Below are positions 1 through 7,543 of a stretch of 34,528 nucleotides of DNA, piece after piece. A model generated the notes under the pieces. That model was not told where the DNA came from. It did not search any database and worked only from the letters and a program-made list of their open reading frames with translations. Both the position numbers and the translations under genes were made by a program. Source of the stretch: a candidate division Hyd24-12 bacterium UBA6080 (GTDB lineage: Bacteria; Fermentibacterota; Fermentibacteria; Fermentibacterales; JCC-6). The DNA is taken from contig DIXM01000006.1 of the NCBI GenBank assembly GCA_002436025.1, positions 1 to 34,528 on the forward strand, in the 5' to 3' direction. Within the stretch, counting starts at the first letter, position 1. Each line of letters opens with the position of its first letter.

Positions 1-23
1 GAGGACAGAAAGGAGAATGCGTA

Positions 24-398
24 TCAGACCAGGGACGAGGAGATGGTCCGATGACAATGCACAGAAAATTCGGGGCTTGACCGCCTGGATTTGTAACGGC
101 CCTGGAAAAGGTACCCCACCCTGTTGTACTTCTCATTGAAATGCAGGGAATACCCTGTCAGTGCCCTTCGCATGAATGTAGCCAAGGGTGTGGTCCCCGT
201 CTCGGTAAGCAGATGGAAGTGGTTCGGCAGAAATGACCACGCATGGATCTTCATGCCGGTTTCTCTCGAGAGAAATTTAAGCCGGGACAGGAGGTCTTCA
301 TAGTCTTCCGGATCGCGGAATATGGCTTCCCTGTTGAGACCCCTTGAGATCACATGCTGCAGTGCGCCTTGCGCATCGTATCTTGCCTGTCGTCCCAT
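24..398 (-). CDS. REP-associated (RAYT-type) Y1 transposase, C-terminus probably frameshifted
   Basis: Single-strand HUH transposase of the IS200/TnpA_REP superfamily, which nicks and joins single-stranded DNA at short palindromes. The 124-aa product opens with the typical RAYT start (MGRQARYDAQGALQHVISRG, then LNREAIF) and carries the HUH motif in WSFLPNHFHLL (His60 and His62), followed by GYLFQGRYKS (96-104). Intact RAYTs usually run on for 40 or more residues through a segment like YLLELVRYIHLNP. Here the frame gives an unrelated tail and stops, while another frame over positions 1-95 reads DHLLVPGLIRIL, which resembles the missing segment. A frameshift is therefore likely. A REP-like palindrome lies just upstream of the start at 411-436. 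Family call is firm; activity is doubtful. Confidence 0.8.
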   Translation of the reverse strand: MGRQARYDAQGALQHVISRGLNREAIFRDPEDYEDLLSRLKFLSRETGMKIHAWSFLPNHFHLLTETGTTPLATFMRRALTGYSLHFNEKYNRVGYLFQGRYKSRRSSPEFSVHCHRTISSSLV

Positions 399-410
399 GC
401 AGATAAGTAC

Positions 411-436
411 GGCTCAAACCACGCCGGTTTCAAGCC
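411..436. repeat. REP-like imperfect palindrome upstream of the RAYT gene
   Basis: GGCTCAAACC (411-420) and GGTTTCAAGCC (426-436) form an imperfect hairpin: 4 outer and 5 inner base pairs separated by a small internal loop, with loop ACGCC. It begins 13 bases upstream of the transposase start. RAYT genes are commonly flanked by the REP palindromes they act on, so this may be a target or remnant. Only one copy was noticed in the window. Confidence 0.4.
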
Positions 437-478
437 ACGCACGTATGTATCAACACATGTACAGGTTAGCTCAGCAAA

Positions 479-1621
479 CTAATCTTTCTTAGTCCGTCCC
501 CTGTACTCGGCTATGGGGTCGACAGGGAGGTTGCTGGTTTCGCGCCAGTGCTGGACAACGGGGCGGACATCGGTGACGAAGGCGTCACGGAGAACACGGT
601 TGGCGCCGGTCACATCGGGGGCTTCCTGGAGCTGCTTGAGTTCGTCGGGGTTGACCAGGGAGGCGCGGGCAAGAGCGTGCAGCGTGTTCTCCACGGCGGT
701 GAGCATGTTCTCCATGGGGTCGTCCACCCGGGTCTCGACCTTCAACTCGATGGCAAGTTTGTCGAGGCTGCAAAGACCGGCCCGTTCAGCGTTGAGCAGG
801 TTGAGGAAAAAACGGAACAGCGCGCCTGAGTCCATTGAACCGGCGGGCAGGGCGCCCATGCCGAGCCGGTTGTCACTGATGGCGACACGGCCCAGTATCT
901 TCTGGTAAAGCATCGATACCATAACGCTGTCGAGGCTTTCGCCGGGAAGAAGGCTGCCGGTGTCAAGGAGAAGCCTGCAGGAGGGGTCGGTTTCCCGGCA
1001 GAGCCAGGCCGCGGTTCCCCAGTCGGGAACGGCGGTGCAGAAGTAGGTCGGGTTGTACGGGCGAAACCCGAGAAGCATACTCTCGCTCTTGCGGATCTTA
1101 AGGCCGATCTGGCGCATGCCCTTGAGTATGGAGTCCAGCATGTCAACGGTGTTCTTCTCACCAGGCGAGTCAGCTCCGTCGGGTATCCAGAGAAGCAGCT
1201 GGCGGCAGTTGATGTCACGCATCAGTTGAAGAACGCCGAGGATGTTGTTTATGCTTGCGACCCTGACCTCGGGGTAGGGGCTGGAGAGCGTTCCGTACAT
1301 GAGCCGGTGGTTGAGCACACCCCGTTTGCGTGGAACCATTGAGTTGACAGCGAGAGTCACGGGAGTGAGATGGCGCTCCTCGAGGACTTTGTTGACCTCT
1401 TCCGCGTCTTCCTTCTTCTGGATGTCAAGCGGGAACTCGAGGGCAACTTCCCTGCATTTTCCGGTTATCTCGGCGAGCATGGCCACATTGGTAAGCCTGG
1501 CCTCTACGGTTTCAGGGTCATCATCCGTGGCGAACCGGGCGAGATTCGTGCCGGCACGGGACATTGACCTGGTGGAGACGACAAGCTTCAACGAGTCGAG
1601 TATCTCAGAAACAGTTTGCAT
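479..1621 (-). CDS. L-rhamnose-isomerase-like TIM-barrel protein with degenerate metal site
   Basis: The 380-aa product aligns by eye over its whole length with the L-rhamnose isomerase/sugar isomerase family of xylose-isomerase-like TIM barrels. Matching landmarks are YGTLSSPYPEVR (109-120), LLLWIPDGADSPGE (142-155), FRPYNPTYFCTAVPDWGT (186-203), LLLDTG (217-222) and LGMGALPAGSMD (253-264). In the enzymes the corresponding metal-binding and catalytic stretches read roughly EYKPFEP, VDLGHH, GFHFNDSKYGDDDL and SLTHPDP. Here the first Glu is Gly185, the HH after Asp220 is SL, the HFN His is Ala248, the DDD run is GMG, and the SLTH His is Ser. Only Asp220 survives. It is the last gene of the rpsF operon, 21 bases after the HD gene. 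A non-catalytic or altered role is likely. Confidence 0.6.
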   Translation of the reverse strand: MQTVSEILDSLKLVVSTRSMSRAGTNLARFATDDDPETVEARLTNVAMLAEITGKCREVALEFPLDIQKKEDAEEVNKVLEERHLTPVTLAVNSMVPRKRGVLNHRLMYGTLSSPYPEVRVASINNILGVLQLMRDINCRQLLLWIPDGADSPGEKNTVDMLDSILKGMRQIGLKIRKSESMLLGFRPYNPTYFCTAVPDWGTAAWLCRETDPSCRLLLDTGSLLPGESLDSVMVSMLYQKILGRVAISDNRLGMGALPAGSMDSGALFRFFLNLLNAERAGLCSLDKLAIELKVETRVDDPMENMLTAVENTLHALARASLVNPDELKQLQEAPDVTGANRVLRDAFVTDVRPVVQHWRETSNLPVDPIAEYRGRTKKD

Positions 1622-1642
1622 GCAGCGACCCCTTTCGCCGTT

Positions 1643-2212
1643 TCATATTCCAAGTTCAGGTGCTATTCTTTTCATGGCCTTCAAGGCCAGTTCGACAAAA
1701 TCATCAGTACAAAAGCCCGCCAGGGTGCACTCGATGATGCGGGCGCGGTCAACATTGCGGGCAAAACCGGACTTGCCCATGCGTTTTACCACTGAAGCCG
1801 CCTCGACAGGCTCAAGCTTTCTGTCCGGGTAGATCAGCGCAGTGGCACTGATAAGACCCGTGACGGATTCTGCGGCGCTCAGAAGATAATCAAGAGCGGA
1901 GGTTCTCACAGCACCGTTCAACTGGCCGTTATGGGCCACGATGGCGTGTATGAAAGGCTTCGGAAGCAGACCGTCGAGCATCTTACCGGCCAGTATCCCG
2001 TGCTTCGAGTGGTCTTCCCCAATGAGTTCCATGTCCAGATCGTGAAGCATGCCTGCAGACTCCCAGGTCTCGGGAGACTCTTCGTTCATTGTTCTGGCAA
2101 GGTCACCCATGATAACCGCTGTGGCAAGACAATGCCGGTAAAGGCTCTCACTTCTGACATGCTGCCTGAAAAGGGCTCTGGCGTCAGCCGGGGATATTCC
2201 AGAGTCGGCCAT
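1643..2212 (-). CDS. HD-domain protein (predicted phosphohydrolase)
   Basis: HD-superfamily metal-dependent phosphohydrolase of 189 aa. The ligand motifs appear in order: an early His in YRHCLATA, the LHDLD pair, HSKHGILAG and AIVAHN. This spacing fits the HDIG-like family whose members hydrolyse nucleotides or phosphate esters; the substrate cannot be read from the sequence. The start at 2212 is preceded by GGAGGG, about 8 bases away and inside the 3' end of nnr, so the two genes overlap by 29 bases and are probably translationally coupled. An ATG at 2220 is out of frame. The gene sits between nnr and the isomerase-like gene at the distal end of the rpsF operon. Confidence 0.7.
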   Translation of the reverse strand: MADSGISPADARALFRQHVRSESLYRHCLATAVIMGDLARTMNEESPETWESAGMLHDLDMELIGEDHSKHGILAGKMLDGLLPKPFIHAIVAHNGQLNGAVRTSALDYLLSAAESVTGLISATALIYPDRKLEPVEAASVVKRMGKSGFARNVDRARIIECTLAGFCTDDFVELALKAMKRIAPELGI

Positions 2213-3722
2213 TCCAGCATCCCTCCAACCTGAGCAGGGTGTCGTTCCTGCGGTCTTCGATCATCGCGAACACCGAGCCGAAAGCTCCGGCAAGGTCAGT
2301 GGGAAGCAGTGAACGGGGGGAACCCGATGATGCCAGTATGTCTCCGGCCAAACCATGCACGAATGCTCCCAGTGAGGATGCGTCGGACGTGGAGAGACCC
2401 TGGGCGATAAACCCAGCCACAAGGCCGGAAAGGATGTCTCCGCTGCCCCCTGTGGCCATCCCCTGGTTGCCTGAAGGGTTCAGTATCCTGCCCCCATCGG
2501 GAAGAAAAACCTGGCTTGGCTTACCCTTCAGCAGGACGGGAGATGAGGTGGCCGAAGACAGTTTTGCCGCTGCATCAAACCGTCTCGCTATATCGGTGGT
2601 GCAGCCGGTGAGCCTCGAAAGCTCTCCGGGGTGCGGGGTGAGCACGACATTTTGCCTTGCCGGCAGAATGTCCGCCATGCCCTTGTCCATGACATTCAGG
2701 GCGTCCGCATCCAGCACCAGGGGAAGCCGCCATTGCTCAAGTATGTATCTCACGATCTTGCTCGTTCCGACATCGTTCCCGAGACCAGGACCGACGACTG
2801 CCACAGAGAACTCCGCAGGGTCGGGCAGGGATGTCACGTCTCCCGGAAGGAAGTAGCTGCAGAGGGTCTCAGGGATCCTTCCGCTCACCGCGGCAGCCGC
2901 GGGAAGCGGAACGCAGACCTCCACAAGACCGGCTCCGCTTCGAAGCGCGCCTAGCGCAGCCAGAAGCGCCGCGCCGGGCATTCTTTCTGAACCCGCCAGC
3001 AGAAGGACCTTTCCAAAAACGCCTTTATGCGCGTCGGGCGGGCGGAAGGGAAGCAAGGCCCTCGCCCGCGGGATGTCCATGATCTCGCGTAAATGGTTTT
3101 TCTGCAGGGGTATGCCAATATCCACGAGAAACAGGGCGCCAGTAAGGCCGCAACCGGGAGGCAGAAACAGACCAAGCTTCGGAGCCGCGAAGGTAACGGT
3201 AACATCGGCCTTGACCGCGGCTTCGTCCGCTTCCCCGGTAAGCCCGTTGACCCCGGTGGGACAGTCAACCGATAGAACGGGACATCCTGCGGGGAGGAAG
3301 GTCTCAATAGCCTTGAGGATATGGCCTCTCAAGTGTCCCGAAAAGCCGGTTCCCAGAAGGGCGTCGATAACAAGGGAAGGCTGGAAGGGAAGCTCGGAGC
3401 ATTCATATCCACCCGAGGCCCGATAAGCGTCACGATTCAAAAGGCAGTCGGGCGAACAGGCCTGGTCCTCCTGAAAGGCAGCGTGGACAGAAACAGTGTA
3501 CCCTCGATGACGCAAAAGCCTTGCAGCTACGTATCCGTCTCCGCCGTTGTTCCCCGGCCCGGCCAGAACCAGAACAGGACTGTTCTTTCCAGACAGCATG
3601 CGAACGGCAGTGTCGGCGACTGCAGCCCCCGCCCTTTCCATTAGCAGGGCGCCCGGGGTTCCGTTGGCTATCGCTGTTCTGTCGAGTTCGGACATTTCCT
3701 GCGGTGTCACCCAGTATGTCAT
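2184..3722 (-). CDS. nnr: Bifunctional NAD(P)H-hydrate repair enzyme (epimerase + ADP-dependent dehydratase)
   Basis: Repairs hydrated NAD(P)H (NADHX/NADPHX). The N-terminal YjeF_N domain epimerises the R form and the C-terminal ribokinase-like domain dehydrates the S form using ADP. The N-terminal domain shows GPGNNGGDGYVAARLL, and the C-terminal domain shows LTPHPGELSRLTG, NQGMATGGSGDILSGL and a late AFVHGLAGD. At about 512 aa the length fits the E. coli bifunctional enzyme. The ATG at 3722 (MTYWVTPQEM) is preferred over an in-frame start at 3746: it overlaps the acpS stop as ATGA and has GGGGAGGACC just upstream. The acpS-nnr order is common in bacteria and suggests translational coupling. 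Confidence 0.93.
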   Translation of the reverse strand: MTYWVTPQEMSELDRTAIANGTPGALLMERAGAAVADTAVRMLSGKNSPVLVLAGPGNNGGDGYVAARLLRHRGYTVSVHAAFQEDQACSPDCLLNRDAYRASGGYECSELPFQPSLVIDALLGTGFSGHLRGHILKAIETFLPAGCPVLSVDCPTGVNGLTGEADEAAVKADVTVTFAAPKLGLFLPPGCGLTGALFLVDIGIPLQKNHLREIMDIPRARALLPFRPPDAHKGVFGKVLLLAGSERMPGAALLAALGALRSGAGLVEVCVPLPAAAAVSGRIPETLCSYFLPGDVTSLPDPAEFSVAVVGPGLGNDVGTSKIVRYILEQWRLPLVLDADALNVMDKGMADILPARQNVVLTPHPGELSRLTGCTTDIARRFDAAAKLSSATSSPVLLKGKPSQVFLPDGGRILNPSGNQGMATGGSGDILSGLVAGFIAQGLSTSDASSLGAFVHGLAGDILASSGSPRSLLPTDLAGAFGSVFAMIEDRRNDTLLRLEGCWNGRLWNIPG

Positions 3723-4126
3723 TGCAGGTCCTCCCCTGATTCGCAACCTGTTTCAAGTATGGCAAATGCAACCGCAAGTGTTTCCGTGCTGTCCGCGGAA
3801 ACATGGAATCGGCCTGAGCCAGCCAGTTCCGCTGCTGTTCCAGAAAGAACAACCCTGTGCCCGCCCTCAAAGATCGGGACGACCTGAATGTCGTGCCAGG
3901 AAACCCCCTGGGCTATCCCCGTACCCAGAGCCTTGGAAACCGCTTCCTTCAGGGCAAAAGCCATGGCCATGACCCTTGGAGATCCCAAGTCAGGAATCTC
4001 ATCGGGTCGGAACAGTTTTTTTATCAGTCTATCGTGACATGGATCGGCAATCCGTCCAAAACGGGCCACATCCACCATGTCAACACCCGTTCTCACAACA
4101 GCCTCCGAGTTTTCCAAGAAACCCAT
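3719..4126 (-). CDS. acpS: Holo-[acyl-carrier-protein] synthase
   Basis: Transfers the 4'-phosphopantetheine arm of CoA to apo-acyl carrier protein, needed for fatty-acid synthesis. The 135-aa product has the AcpS-type Mg-binding start GVDMVDVARFGRI and the second motif FALKEAVSKALGTG, where most AcpS proteins have FAAKEAFxKALGTG. It also ends with the usual VSADSTETLAVAFAILE strand. It carries about 10 extra N-terminal residues compared with E. coli AcpS and has no strong Shine-Dalgarno sequence. It lies 31 bases after tsaD and overlaps nnr by 4 bases. Confidence 0.9.
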   Translation of the reverse strand: MGFLENSEAVVRTGVDMVDVARFGRIADPCHDRLIKKLFRPDEIPDLGSPRVMAMAFALKEAVSKALGTGIAQGVSWHDIQVVPIFEGGHRVVLSGTAAELAGSGRFHVSADSTETLAVAFAILETGCESGEDLQ

Positions 4127-4157
4127 TATTTGACCATACTAACCACGGATGGAAATG

Positions 4158-5162
4158 TCAGCAGCACAGCCTTGAGAGCTCCTCTCCGCTCCATCGGGCA
4201 AACGCATTGCAGGACAAGGGAGAACGGGCAGCTGGGTTGAAGTCGAGTTCAGCCAGGGCAGCTCTGCCAACCATGACAGCGTTATCGGTGGTGTGTTGCA
4301 TCGGGGGGAGAAAAAGATCAACTCCCATGCGGGTGGCTCCCGCTGCCAGGCTTTCTCTGAGAAGGGAATTTGCGGTGACCCCCCCTGCAGCGAGGACCGA
4401 GACCGCACGAAGCTTCCGCGCCTGGAAGTAGAGCTTCTTTGTCAGAATGCCGCACACGCGTGCTCGGAAGGAGGCCGCCATGTCTTCTGCGGAGTAACGT
4501 CCCGTTTCCCAGGCGAGGCGAACAGCGGTTTTCAGACCGCTGAAGCTGAACTCGGGGCTGTGCGCAGCGCCAAGCGGGGACGGCAGGTCAACCGCGTCGG
4601 GATTCCCGGTCGCAGCCAGAAGATCAAGTGCCTTGCCTCCGGGATATCCCAGATGCATGAGTTTGGCGGTCTTATCAAAGGCTTCGCCCGCAGCGTCGTC
4701 CCGGGTGGAGCCCAGGAGGGTGCAGGCATTCCAGCCCGTCATGTGAAACAGCGCTGTGTGCCCTCCGCTGACAAGAAGGGCTACCGCGGGGAATCGAACC
4801 TTGCTCGCGCTGGAGTAGTGAATGTGAATGTGGGCGGCCAGATGGTTGATGCCTAAAAAGGGCCTGTTCAGGGCCATTGCCGCCGCTTTTGTGAAGGAAA
4901 GTCCCACCAGCAGTGAACCCACGAGCCCCGGGCCCGCAGTGGCGGAAAAGTACTTCACATCATCAAGGGATGCGTCCGCTGAGGCCAGAACCCGATTGAC
5001 CATGTCCGGAAGCACTTCCATATGAAGCCTGGACGCGATCTCGGGAACCACTCCTCCCATCTGGGTGGGCTGGGTGAAGACCTCCTGGGCCAATACACTG
5101 CCATCGGCACTCAGGAATGCCGCCGCTGAATCGTCGCAGGAAGTCTCCACCGCAAGGAGCAT
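4158..5162 (-). CDS. tsaD: tRNA N6-threonylcarbamoyladenosine (t6A37) transferase subunit TsaD
   Basis: Kae1/Qri7/TsaD family of the ASKHA fold. It transfers the threonylcarbamoyl group to A37 of ANN-decoding tRNAs with TsaB and TsaE, in the cytoplasm. The 334-aa product starts with LAVETSCDDSAAAF, has SATAGPGLVGSLLVGL, the metal-binding H107-x3-H111 in NHLAAHIH, LVSGGHTAL, and a C-terminal PPMQHTTDNAVMV. The length is normal. The start has GGAG five bases upstream and follows the rplI stop by 2 bases. TsaD is usually nearly universal, so the gene supports a standard bacterial core. TsaB and TsaE are not in this window. Confidence 0.95.
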   Translation of the reverse strand: MLLAVETSCDDSAAAFLSADGSVLAQEVFTQPTQMGGVVPEIASRLHMEVLPDMVNRVLASADASLDDVKYFSATAGPGLVGSLLVGLSFTKAAAMALNRPFLGINHLAAHIHIHYSSASKVRFPAVALLVSGGHTALFHMTGWNACTLLGSTRDDAAGEAFDKTAKLMHLGYPGGKALDLLAATGNPDAVDLPSPLGAAHSPEFSFSGLKTAVRLAWETGRYSAEDMAASFRARVCGILTKKLYFQARKLRAVSVLAAGGVTANSLLRESLAAGATRMGVDLFLPPMQHTTDNAVMVGRAALAELDFNPAARSPLSCNAFARWSGEELSRLCC

Positions 5163-5164
5163 TT

Positions 5165-5611
5165 CTACTCCTGAGGCGACACCTTGACGGTGACCTTACC
5201 GTGAAGGTCGCCAAACACTTTCACCAGGACTTCGAACTCACCGACCTGCTTGATGTGGGAATCAAGAATGATCTGCTTCTTATCGAATTTGAAGCCCTTT
5301 TCTTCAAGTGCCTGCGTGATCTCCCTCTCGCCTATGCCTCCGTAGAGCTGCCCGGCGCCATCAGCCGTAGCCTGGAGTTTGATCACCGTTCCCTCGAGCT
5401 TTGCCGCGATCTCCCTGGCCTCGGCACTGACCAGGTCTTTCTTTTCCTTGGCCTTTGCCCTGTAAGTGCTGGCCATTTTCATGGCGCCGGGAGTGCAGTT
5501 CACGGCAAGGTTTCTCGGATACAGATAGTTCCGGGCGAACCCGGGAGACACGTTCACCACTTCCCCGGCTTCACCGAGGGTGTCGACCGTCTTGGTCAGC
5601 AGGACCTTCAT
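5165..5611 (-). CDS. rplI: 50S ribosomal protein L9
   Basis: Large-subunit protein of 148 aa with the expected two-domain shape. The N-terminal domain has VLLTKTVDTLGEAGEVVNVSPGFARNYLYPRNLA. A long charged helix (RAKAKEKKDLVSAEAREIAAKLEG) joins it to the C-terminal rRNA-binding domain, which has GAGQLYGGIGEREI and a KK-rich strand. L9 binds 23S rRNA domain V near the L1 stalk base and stabilises frame. It overlaps the preceding membrane-protein gene by 4 bases (ATGA), with GAAAGG upstream of the start. Position in the rpsF-ssb-rpsR-rplI series is conserved in many bacteria. Confidence 0.97.
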   Translation of the reverse strand: MKVLLTKTVDTLGEAGEVVNVSPGFARNYLYPRNLAVNCTPGAMKMASTYRAKAKEKKDLVSAEAREIAAKLEGTVIKLQATADGAGQLYGGIGEREITQALEEKGFKFDKKQIILDSHIKQVGEFEVLVKVFGDLHGKVTVKVSPQE

Positions 5612-6390
5612 TTGTCCAACCTTTCCACTTTTATGTCAATTCTTCTTCTGAAGTCAAACCAGGTGTCAAGAACACCTGTCAGCGCCACAGCCCCAAGCAT
5701 GAACGGGGTCGCCAGGAGAAATGCGACCGCAAGGACAACTGTCATGCCTGGAAAAGAGGCGGCCCATCTAAGAACAACGGCACCACCCTCGATGAGGTAG
5801 GGCAACGCCATGAACAGCAGTACATTGTCGGCGATCCGAGCCGTCACTGGAGGAAGGGCATCGGCAAAAACCCTCGCCAGAAGACAGGCTATGAGAACCC
5901 ATGCGGCCTCCCATCCGAGCGCGAACCTGCCCGAAGGGCCGAAGCAATCCCTCTTCATCGCCTTTAAAAACAGCACCGCCGCCATGCAACCCAGGGAGAT
6001 CTGGATCGCTCCCATTCCAGGTGAGAGGTACTCCATCGTGGAGAACACTTCCCCGATCAGGGAAGGCTCCACGCCCATCTCTGCGTACAACTGAGTGAGC
6101 GGCTCCATGTCATCCAGACGCATGTGCATGAAAACCGGATCAGGATCTGTCGGCAGGGATGCCCCGAGCACTGCAACAGCTGCAGTGAGAGCAATGGTGT
6201 GAGTCGTGCCGACCCTTTTGCGCAGGCACAGGGCAAGGACGGCGGAACACAGAACAGTCATGATCCCTGCCTGTGGTCCCATAAGAAAGCCCAGGGTTCC
6301 GGCAAAAAGAAAGCCAAGGGGGATCATTATCGGTTTCTTTCCGGCCATGAGCCCTGCAGCCCCGCCGGCTACGAGAAAGGGCGCACCCAT
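5608..6390 (-). CDS. DUF2232/YybS-like integral membrane protein
   Basis: The 260-aa product is mostly hydrophobic with roughly 7-8 predicted membrane segments, for example PFLVAGGAAGLMAG, GFLFAGTLGFLMG and AIQISLGCMAAVLFL, then WEAAWVLIACLLARVF and MTVVLAVAFLLATPFML, and ends in a basic cytoplasmic tail. The position between rpsR and rplI and the topology match the DUF2232 (YybS) family found at this locus in several phyla; the molecular role is unknown. The reading frame stays open upstream to an in-frame stop near 6556. That stretch holds hydrophobic-compatible residues but no ATG, GTG or TTG before 6390, so the start given is the only standard one. Its Shine-Dalgarno sequence is poor, and a non-standard start is possible. 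Confidence 0.7.
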   Translation of the reverse strand: MGAPFLVAGGAAGLMAGKKPIMIPLGFLFAGTLGFLMGPQAGIMTVLCSAVLALCLRKRVGTTHTIALTAAVAVLGASLPTDPDPVFMHMRLDDMEPLTQLYAEMGVEPSLIGEVFSTMEYLSPGMGAIQISLGCMAAVLFLKAMKRDCFGPSGRFALGWEAAWVLIACLLARVFADALPPVTARIADNVLLFMALPYLIEGGAVVLRWAASFPGMTVVLAVAFLLATPFMLGAVALTGVLDTWFDFRRRIDIKVERLDK

Positions 6391-6464
6391 GATGAAGGAC
6401 AGACAACCCCACAGAAGGGTTTTCCACCTTCTTCCGCGGGCTTCCCGGGAAACGGCGGGAGTGT

Positions 6465-6716
6465 CTATCTGAAGTGCTCCCGGGTGAATGGGGCCATGGC
6501 AAGGAAACGGGCTATCTTGATCTGTCCCGCGACCATTCGCTGGTGACGGGCGCAGTTACCGCTGACCCTGCGGGCAACTATCTTGCCACGGTCGGAGACG
6601 TAGCGCTGAATGACCCGCTCATTCTTGTAGCTTATCTCAACATCGGGGTTGAGGCAGAAGCGACACTTCTTCTTCCTGAGGAGCTTTATCTTTTTTCTCG
6701 GCTTTTTCGCAGCCAT
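6465..6716 (-). CDS. rpsR: 30S ribosomal protein S18 (zinc-ribbon, C+ type)
   Basis: Small-subunit protein of 83 aa that binds with S6 on the platform. The basic N-terminus (AAKKPRKKIKLLRKKK) is followed by CRFC, and then by GNCARHQRMVAGQIKIARFLAMAPF, the S18 signature. The CxxC pair plus NC-x2-H indicates a zinc-binding (C+) version rather than the cysteine-free type. The start has GGAGG about 10 bases upstream and lies 3 bases after the SSB-like gene. It is co-transcribed with its partner rpsF, as in most bacteria. Confidence 0.96.
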   Translation of the reverse strand: MAAKKPRKKIKLLRKKKCRFCLNPDVEISYKNERVIQRYVSDRGKIVARRVSGNCARHQRMVAGQIKIARFLAMAPFTREHFR

Positions 6717-6719
6717 GTT

Positions 6720-7091
6720 TCACATGCCTCCGTGTTCGATTGATTTTGTGAGTAGCTCAATCCTTCTTGCCTTAAGAACCATCCAGTGGTGAACAAGCTT
6801 GGTGGTCTTGTCCTGCTTTTGTCTTCCCGCGACCTGCGCCTCGATGAAAACCGGCTCGCCTGGTTTCAGCAATTCATCGCACCTTACGGCCAGTTCCCCC
6901 CAGATCTCAACGGAAAGCTCACCGGTTGACACATGAGCTTCTCCGGTTTCCGCAGGTCCGGTCTCGGAGTTCTCAAGAACAAGTGTGATGACCGGAACCC
7001 CTTTGTAGGTTCGGGAGAGATTCGTACGCCTCAATACCCTTCCCGTGAGAAGCACGAGGTTCAGCAGAGGAGGATTGGCTTCGGGAGTCAC
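6720..7091 (-). CDS. SSB-like OB-fold protein (second ssb paralogue, PriB-like position)
   Basis: The 123-aa protein has the SSB/PriB OB-fold pattern. NLVLLTGRVLRRTNLSRTYKG is followed by a VPVITLVLENSE strand, ELSVEIWGELAVRCDELLKPG and PVFIEAQVAG. It lacks the long disordered tail and acidic DDDIPF tip of canonical SSB. It starts with GTG 8 bases after ssb and ends 3 bases before rpsR. In E. coli this slot (rpsF-priB-rpsR-rplI) is held by the ssb-derived primosome protein PriB, but here true ssb and this paralogue sit side by side. A role in single-strand DNA handling or replication restart is inferred, not shown. Confidence 0.75.
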   Translation of the reverse strand: MTPEANPPLLNLVLLTGRVLRRTNLSRTYKGVPVITLVLENSETGPAETGEAHVSTGELSVEIWGELAVRCDELLKPGEPVFIEAQVAGRQKQDKTTKLVHHWMVLKARRIELLTKSIEHGGM

Positions 7092-7099
7092 TGGTCTTC

Positions 7100-7543
7100 C
7101 TAGAACGGAATGTCGTCGTCGTAGACAGGTTCATCCGCCATATCCCTGTCGGGAGGGGGAGAATCGTCAACGGGGTGAACATCCGAACTACGGTCGCCCT
7201 CTTCCCGCTCGAGGAACTGGATGCGGCGGGCGAGGATCTCAAGAACATTCCGGGTGGTTCCATCCTGGGCTTTCCAGGACCTTGTCTGGAGTTCTCCCTC
7301 GAGCATCACCGGGCTTCCTTTTCTGAGCCTTTCAGCGGCGATCTCGGCGGTCTTGCGCCAGCAGACGACATCGACGTAACAGGTCTTCTTGTGGAACTCG
7401 TTGTCCCGGCCCTTGTAGAACTGGTTGCTTGCCACCCTGAAGTTCGTGACGTGAACACCGTTTTCGAGGATGTTCTGTCTGGGGTCGTCGGTGAGGTTGC
7501 CGCAGATGACAACCATGTTCAGGGAAGGCATGCGGATGTTCAT
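7100..7543 (-). CDS. ssb: Single-stranded DNA-binding protein
   Basis: Binds and protects single-stranded DNA as a tetramer and recruits replication and repair partners through its C-terminal tip. The 147-aa product has the OB-fold core (LNMVVICGNLTDDPR, FRVASNQFY, YVDVVCWRKTAEIAAERLRKG, VMLEGELQTRSW). A disordered acidic linker follows, ending in DDDIPF, the partner-binding tip. Two in-frame starts are possible (7543 and Met5 at 7531). The first overlaps rpsF by 4 bases and is preceded by an unusually rich purine Shine-Dalgarno stretch formed by the glutamate codons of rpsF. Confidence 0.96.
   Translation of the reverse strand: MNIRMPSLNMVVICGNLTDDPRQNILENGVHVTNFRVASNQFYKGRDNEFHKKTCYVDVVCWRKTAEIAAERLRKGSPVMLEGELQTRSWKAQDGTTRNVLEILARRIQFLEREEGDRSSDVHPVDDSPPPDRDMADEPVYDDDIPF

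Noticed and set aside
742..1218. A 158-codon minus-strand frame overlapping the isomerase-like gene
   Set aside because: Different frame on the same strand, biased Arg/Pro/Ser composition, no domain; the isomerase-like frame matches a family along its whole length.
2239..3972. Several plus-strand frames (up to 205 codons) opposite nnr and acpS
   Set aside because: All are antisense shadows of well-identified genes with family motifs, with no ribosome sites and biased composition.
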